DNA of 64,000 nucleotides, taken from Amorphophallus konjac (lineage: Eukaryota > Streptophyta > Magnoliopsida > Alismatales > Araceae). The notes beneath the pieces are model-generated. The model was not told the origin of the DNA and ran no database searches. It saw nothing but the letters and a program-made list of their open reading frames with translations. This document shows, piece after piece, positions 57,927 through 64,000 of the stretch (positions within the stretch are counted from its first letter, which is position 1; every line of letters begins with the position of its first letter). Both the position numbers and the translations under genes were made by a program. The stretch is from NCBI GenBank assembly GCA_022559845.1, contig CM040125.1:285558200-285622199 (forward strand). Reading direction: 5' to 3'.

Positions 57927-60330
57927 TGATGGGGACATATCCTCCCATGCCCACGTTCACAGCTCGTCTCCTCACCCCGGTTGCATCCGACATGGTCTAG
58001 TTATTTAATTTTGAGTCTTATGTAATTTTTATTTGAGTCATTTGATGTATTTTCCCTTATATTTGAGTCATGTACCTAGGTTAATGAGTCATCTACCTAG
58101 GTTAAGTGTCATTAGATTGTTTAGAATGGTTATTGGGCCCAATTCTTTGGGCTAGGCCCAGGGGCGCCCCTACCCTCTTGGTCTTTGGTCATTGTAATAA
58201 GAGTCAGGGACTTTTGTAGAAATGTGGGTTGCCTATATATAGGACCCCATTTCCTCCATTTGAACTAATGAATCAATGAATGAAAATTACCATTTGAGAG
58301 TTCAAATTTCCTATTGGAGAGATTCCATTAGATGGGTGAGAAACCCTTGGGAGTGATTCCCACCTATCCCCCCCTCTCTCTCTACCTCTCTCTCTCTCTA
58401 ATAAATTATTTTCTCTCTCCTCCACTTTCTCTCTCTAAAACCTGCGCCCCTTTCTCTCTCCTCCCCTCCCAACCACCTTTCTCTATCTTCCCCCCCTCCA
58501 ATAACTCATCTCCAACTCCCCACCAACCCACCTTAACTCCACCCCATCCCCAAGGGAGATTCCATCACTCCCCACTCCACCCTCCAACCACCAACCACCC
58601 ACTCCCCTTCCCCAAGCACCCTCTCATCTCCCAAGGGAGAATTCCCACTCCCTAAGCCCCCTTTTACCTTCCCCACACACCTCTTCCCATCCCCCAAGAC
58701 CAAAATTTAATCCCACCCTTAAACCATTTTCAAATACCCTTTCCCTCTCACCCACCTTCCCAAATTCGTAGCTCCTCCTCCCACCACCTGTTAGACTTAC
58801 TTCCAGACCCCATTCTTCCCTTCCCCCACCTTGGGACACCCCCTCCTAGACCCCCTCACAACCCGGGCTTTCCCCACACTCATCCACCCCCATTTCCCCT
58901 CCCATATACCCCATTCCCCTCCGTCTTCTTCAACCTACAGTTCCCAGTTGCAGATCTGCAGAAGAGTAACAATTTGCAGAGGCAACCACGGTTTTCTCCG
59001 GACGTTTCTGAAGGATCAAGAGCCATCATTGGAAGCGTCTCCCAGTCCTCTTTGCAACGGCGGTGCTCCTATCCCGCTCTGAGTTCATGATCGCCCAGGG
59101 GAGTCATTATTCCCCGACTGCGCAAAGCCTCCTGGCAGGAGACCAGATCCGGAATGGAAGCCCGACTGCGGCGATCCTGCTTAGAATCTGATCAAGCGTT
59201 CTTCTTAAAATCACTTCTACTATAAGTCTTCTTTCTTCTCCAAAAAGCAGAGCTCAATTTGGCATTCGGAACCAGGAGTTATAAATTTTCTCCCCCGGGT
59301 GCGCGGTTCTGCTTCCCCACAGTCTGCACCGACCTCTCATCAGAGTTCAGAGTCCACTGGTCTTCTCTGACAATGTTTGACTTCCCTGCCAGTTTTTCTT
59401 CGAAGAGGACCCGTCAACGGTTCCAACGGCTCTGACGGCACCTGATTCTGAGATTGGGAACGGTCGTGGCATCCTCTTCTTCCTGCTGTTGGAAACCTGA
59501 AGCTGTCAGAGCCGAGGGTCTGCCACCCTGTTCAAGCCCCTACCCCGACCAGCAGTGGTGCCCAAAGAAATCAAAAAAATTCAAGCATCATCCAGATCCA
59601 GCTATGAAGAATCTCCAAGTGGTCTCGTCATCGGAAAAATTCTGGAGTGGTCACAGCATCCTGATAACCATCAGTCAGTCCTGAAGCATAGACAGCGGAC
59701 AGAACCGATGTCGGCTTCCTTGTTGATCGCTAGTTCGGTGTCACCCCTCCCCGCTTGGCCGGCTGAAGGCCCCTCCTGGTGTGGAGGTAGTTTTGGATGT
59801 AATATCAGTTGACCCCCACCCCTAGATCCCCCCCCCTTTGCATGGGGTGTAGTGTTGTAACAATTTGAGTAGGTCAAGCTACCCTGGTGCGGAGTGTGGG
59901 GAACCCACGCTTCCCAGCTCGCCCACGTCTCCAAGCGGGACCGGTTTCTTCAAACCGGTCGAGTAAGTGCTCTACTCCTAGCTCCATTTAGTGCTTGTTC
60001 TTTCTAATATTAGTTCATAAACTCCGTTGGCCGTGAGAGTGAGAGCCCGATCTTTGAGCTCCTTGCTTCAGGAGATCACCGTGGGGTGAGGAGTGTAACC
60101 CGTGCCTTGGCACCTCGTCGGCTCCCTTGAATTGGGCTGCCATTACCCTTGGGAATTAACCTAGGCCTTGCTGGCCCTCTACCAGCAAGGGCCCAGCCCT
60201 CACAACCTCTCCTTGGCATTGCCAAGCTACCCCGGGTCTTGGGTGAACATCGGGTGAGCGGTCGCCATTATCGGTCCGTTTGAATTGTAAATTGTGCTTG
60301 ATCATTTTGGTCCAAGGGTGTGTCACATCA
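57927..60330 (+). repeat. 3' LTR of A2 (2404 bp)
   Basis: Starts TGATGGGGACATATCC, TATA at 58234-58242, ends GTGTCACATCA. Partner of 52853-55251. No clear polypurine tract adjoins its start; the nearest purine-rich run is at 57873-57885. Confidence 0.94.
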
Positions 60331-62450
60331 AGACTCGCTCAAGAAACGTAAACAGCCGGCATGGTAAGTCTCTTGCAAGCACGAATAATCAGAGCGCAAG
60401 ACAATCACACAAATAAATGCAATTGCACAATATTTACTCAAATTCCTACTTTATTTCATTGGTAATCGAGTATTCAAGTACAATAACCTTTTCATACTTT
60501 TTCCATTCCACTATACTCAAGAAATAAGAAATTACAAAGACTCGATCTAAACAATATAGACGTTCTTAAGTCTTCACTTTCATCTTGACAACACTTTCAT
60601 TCGCTCTCGGACCCGCTACTTGTATAACCCGAATCCGAATTCGAATCACTTTCATTTCCTGAAAAAGATTGAAAATAGGTAATGAGCACACTTGCCCAAT
60701 AGGTATCTTCGCATCAACATGATTAGCACTATTTAAGTAATTAGCATTTTAGCTCTAAATAATAAGGTAATATCATGCGAATGTAATAAATCATGCGATC
60801 AAATCAAAGTAACAAGATGATCATGTAAGATAGGATGAACGAGTATGAACTAGCAAGAATGTAACAAGTATGATCAAGAATGTAACATGGCCTTTCATGA
60901 ACAAGAATGTAACGAGAATGCACTTTCACTTTTCACTTTCATAACCATAAAGGTTACGCACGAGAACGTCAATCATGTAGCAATTCACTAGATTTTCACG
61001 AGTGCTCATGGATTTCACTTATTTATAAAGAAAGTACTCTCAGCGCAATGCGACGTCAGTAGTATCATACTCCATGGTTTATAATAGTATGTTTCCGACA
61101 ATCAGTCGAGGGGACTAGCATAGAGCCCTTGGACACAATCTGCGCCCGAACTGCATCTTCACGTATAAATCAAGCTACTTCCATGAGTGTAACAATAAAG
61201 TATGGCCAAGAATGTAATAAGTTCAATCAATAAGCTCATGACAACAACCATCAAAGAATGAATGCTTCAATTAGAATATGAGAGATCAAGAATGATTTAA
61301 GATAATGTTATGCTTATGGGAACAAATCGGCAGCATAACGGTACAGTTCTTTAAATTCCATTCATTATATTAAGTTTCTTGATCGATATGATAAGTCCTA
61401 GACCATTATCAAGCCATCCAGGGACTTAGAATATCAACCCTTGGGTCAAACCTCGGGTTAACTAGCTCAAGCATTGTGACAGTCTTGTACGGGGCTGTTA
61501 CGTTCACGTGACGGTCGAGCCTTGATCCGTTAGAACGACTGAATCTAGAAACAATAATTGGACTCAGTTAAACGTGACGGTTGTATATTGGGTCGTTATA
61601 TGGGTCTGACGATCCAATATAGATCCGTTACATTACTAGAACCAGAAAACATCGATAGTGCTTTCTAATCAATTGGGTTTTAAAGGTACAACCAACTCGG
61701 CGTCCTAGTGGGAATCCCAGGCTCGCAGAGAATTACGGAGGCCTTAAAATAAGATTTTCAAGTCCATTGGAAGGAATATCTAATAGAGAGGTCCTCATGT
61801 CCCAGAATATGTTCCTATAGTGCAAAGTGTGAGCTAATGGACAACATATCGGAATATGCGTCAAGTACTTAAAGAAAATGACTCTATTGATAGAAAAGAC
61901 TGTGAATCCATGTGAAACCATGATAAAACTCCGTCAATACATCTTTTGAAATCATACTTTAAATACAAACTATTAGAGTTTAGCCAATGAAATTAACATA
62001 ACTCCAAATAACTTAAAAGGCTTGTAATCATGCAATTCCTATCATGAATCAATAAATAAACTCAAAGTCATGATATCAGGTCAAAACTTAGATAACTAGG
62101 CTTATTTATAAGTAAATTGACTGTTTTCCAATTCTGTCTACAGTTCTCCTGACGGTCGAGAGTTGGGGCGTCACAGTGCTTGTGACGGTTTATCGTGGGG
62201 CCGTTACCATATTGTAACGCTCCATCTATGGCCCGTCAGAGACAACATAGCAAATTTTCATACAATAGAGAGTGTGATGGCTTATCGTAAGGCCGTTACA
62301 TTGTTGTGACGGTCTAAGTATGATGCGTTAGAGTCCCTGCTAACAGTATAAAGAAATTAAAAGACTATGATTTGAAACCATGTCATGTTTTGAAAAGATT
62401 TAACTACCCCAATCATGACAAAACGAAGTAAAGGTCATTTAGATGCATAG
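60331..62450 (-). repeat. B2 5' LTR, outer part, cut by T2
   Basis: Resumes with AGACTCGCTC after A2 and follows the 3' LTR (48183 onward) to GATGCATAG at 62450. T2 begins there; CATAG (62446-62450) is its candidate duplication. The last third of this LTR would lie right of the window. Confidence 0.92.
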
Positions 62451-63227
62451 TGAAGGGGCGTGATCTCGCGCTTGTCCTGAGCTGGGAGGATGATCACCGA
62501 ATAGTGAACTGCAGAGAAAGGGAAACGAATCAGGAGGCCCAGGGATGGTTCCCTAGGGAAAACCCTCCGATACTTAAGTCAGTAGAGCAATGGTGGAAGA
62601 TATGGAAGGAGGTAGAAAAAGGTGCACGAGATCCCCCAACACCAAGGTGGTGAAGTGGTTCCTGCTCAGGGGTTTTAGGCGTATATTGCCCTTACCTTTC
62701 ACTGGAGGGAATCCTTGGTTTATATAGTGTGCTCACCTTATGAGTCCCGTAAGCTGAGGAGTTTCAGGCGGGAGTTACGTCCTCATCATGGGATCGTTAC
62801 GTCCTCATCGTGGGCTCTTCATGGCCTTGAGGGATCATGGACCCTTTATCCTCATAAACTCCTGCTCATAAAGGGCTCTTCAACGGCTGCGTGGATAAGC
62901 ACTCGTCAGTCGGTCCGAGGATAAAAGGTGCCAGCCCTGTCCAGGCGATAGGCATAGCTCAGACGTAGTCAGGTCGGAGTGGGCGCAGGGTGCTTGCCTC
63001 TATCCCGATGAAGGGATAACTCGGGCGTGGGTCTTCCTCCGTTCTGACGCTCGGGCCTTCCGAGCCTAAGGGCCGCCGAGGAAGGGTGGGATCCCGAGTA
63101 ATCTTTATTGGACTTTTTAGCCTAAGTGGGCCCTGTGGGGTTGTCACTTGGATGAGCTGAGCCTCGTTCGGTCCTGATGGGCCTAGTTCGGCTGCTCTTA
63201 GATGGGCTATAGAAATCCCCCTCTCCA
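62451..63227 (-). repeat. 3' LTR of T2 (777 bp)
   Basis: Starts TGAAGGGGCGTGATCTCGCG and ends CCCCCTCTCCA, as in T1. A TATA box, TATATAAACC on the minus strand, lies at 62717-62726, the counterpart of CTATTTAAG in T1. Confidence 0.88.
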
Positions 63228-63245
63228 CTTGTCCCCCTCCTACTC
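63228..63245 (-). other. Polypurine tract of T2
   Basis: GAGTAGGAGGGGGACAAG on the minus strand, identical to T1, abutting the LTR start. Confidence 0.85.
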
Positions 63246-63533
63246 TCGAGCTTTAGTAAGCTCGGAACAGTAGCTGTTTGGGGTTTTGGACCAGCGTGGC
63301 TTAGGTGGGTGGAGATCTGACGATGTTAGTAAGCCACGTGTCGTGGTCACCTGGGCCCGTGTTAATGATGATCCTGACGGATTTGAACTGAAGGGGCCCC
63401 CTTTTATCGGAGGTCGGAATGACGCGTCGCCTCCCGCGTGGGGATATAGGCGTTGGGCGCCTGTTGTCATTCCAGACTCCTTCCGTCTTTAGGGTTTTGG
63501 CTCTCCTCCATTCTTTACTTTTGTGGCTCTTCA

Positions 63534-64000
63534 ATGCACCGTGAGGACGCGACAGAAGAGCAGAGGCTTGCAGCGGCGTTCGAGGAGTTGGCGGAGATAA
63601 CCGCGGAGGTAGTCCGGCGGATTCCTCCTCCCCCAGAATCTTCAGAGTCTCGAGATCGCCATTCCTCAGAGTCTTCTCTGGATTCCATGGCGGACCAGCG
63701 CTCGGAGGCTGTGGAGTGCGAGGATGAGCCAGTCGCGAGGGCGCCGGTTCCAAACTGTAGTGAACTAGGGGAGGCGGATGTGAGGAGGCTGGAGCACCAG
63801 TATCGCCTGCCCACAAGTTCAGATTTGCCGCAGCTTCTCCGTAAGAGATGAGCTTGGACTCTTATACAGGCCACATCTGTATGTTTCTTCTATCATGGAA
63901 GGGTGGATTCTGCCTTCCTTTCGAACCTTTCGTCCTCCAGCTTATAAATTTTTTCCTGTTGGCACCCATTCAGTTGGTAACCAACTATTATCTCCTTCTT
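63534..64000 (+). pseudogene. T2 accessory gene, N-terminal part, frameshifted
   Basis: ATG at 63534. Residues align with the T1 accessory protein: 'LAAAFEELAEITAEVVR', 'SSLDSMADQ', 'PVPNCSELGEADVRRLEH'. Length differences before 'RLP' are whole codons. Around 63812 a frameshift occurs and the frame stops at 63851, but DNA homology to T1 continues in other frames ('LPFEPFVLQLINFF'-like near 63920) to the window edge. Antisense to the element, like its T1 counterpart. Confidence 0.72.

Larger units (their letters stand above)
52853..60330 (+). mobile_element. Element A2: non-autonomous LTR retrotransposon with gag, novel ORF and integrase tail
   Basis: 7.5 kb on the plus strand: 5' LTR 52853-55251, tRNA-Met primer site, gag, a long proline-rich frame of unknown function, integrase C-terminus with chromodomain, 3' LTR 57927-60330. 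The perfect duplication AGACT (52848-52852, 60331-60335) flanks it. Protease, reverse transcriptase, RNase H and the integrase core are missing, so it must borrow them from a relative. The 5' LTR begins TC instead of TG. Confidence 0.93.
48153..62450 (-). mobile_element. Element B2: gag-only relative of B1, split by A2 and T2
   Basis: Minus-strand order: 5' LTR (62450-60336 and 52852-52818, cut by T2 and A2), tRNA-Met primer site, gag, polypurine tract, 3' LTR (51472-48153). The interior is only about 1.35 kb. Gag is followed within about 150 bp by the polypurine tract, so protease, reverse transcriptase, RNase H and integrase are absent. The short stretch next to the tract still matches the B1 end ('NLGTK'), which points to internal deletion. 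Confidence 0.9.
62451..64000 (-). mobile_element. Element T2: second Tat element, left end only
   Basis: 3' LTR 62451-63227, polypurine tract and the start of the antisense accessory gene, in the same layout as T1. The rest, including pol, lies outside the window. It is clearly related to T1 but much more divergent than the two T1 LTRs are from each other. Confidence 0.88.

Overview
The window is plant nuclear DNA made almost entirely of nested LTR retrotransposons. I see no host gene, rRNA, tRNA, CRISPR array or bacterial operon. Copia-type Sirevirus, Ty3/gypsy Tat-type and chromovirus (Tekay/Del-like) elements occur together with kilobase-scale LTRs, tRNA-Met and 'TGGCGCC' primer sites and 5-bp target duplications. 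That points to a flowering plant with a repeat-rich genome; the species cannot be named from this sequence.

Layout. (1) 1-8757: a minus-strand copia/Sirevirus-like element S with a broken gag, a tRNA-Met primer site and a long 5' LTR (3939-8757), itself split by an LTR-like insertion X (4735-6875). (2) 8763-9193 and 21496-22143: two halves of an old plus-strand chromovirus G0. (3) 9194-21490: a minus-strand Tat element T1 inserted in G0 (target duplication CACAC), with 787-bp LTRs, a decayed pol, and on the opposite strand a spliced accessory gene (10256-12841). A fragment of family A (A1, 17863-20326) sits inside it. (4) 22144-27315: minus-strand chromovirus B1, inserted in G0. (5) 27316-48152: minus-strand chromovirus C', inserted in B1's pol; its 3' LTR is split by a second, near-complete member C1 (30265-43064, duplication CGACA). 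(6) 48153-62450: B2, a relative of B1 that has gag but no pol, inserted in the gag of C'. Its 5' LTR is split by A2 (52853-60330, duplication AGACT) and then by T2. (7) 62451-64000: a second Tat element T2, cut by the window edge just inside its accessory gene.

The elements do not form a pathway; each is a copy-and-paste unit and most coding regions are broken. The order of nesting gives a relative history: G0 first, then S, T1 and B1 into it, A1 into T1, C' into B1, C1 and B2 into C', and A2 and T2 into B2. The least routine features are the intron-bearing antisense gene of the Tat elements, three elements that keep gag but lack most of pol (S, A2, B2), and LTRs carrying arrays of short hairpins or short repeated motifs.
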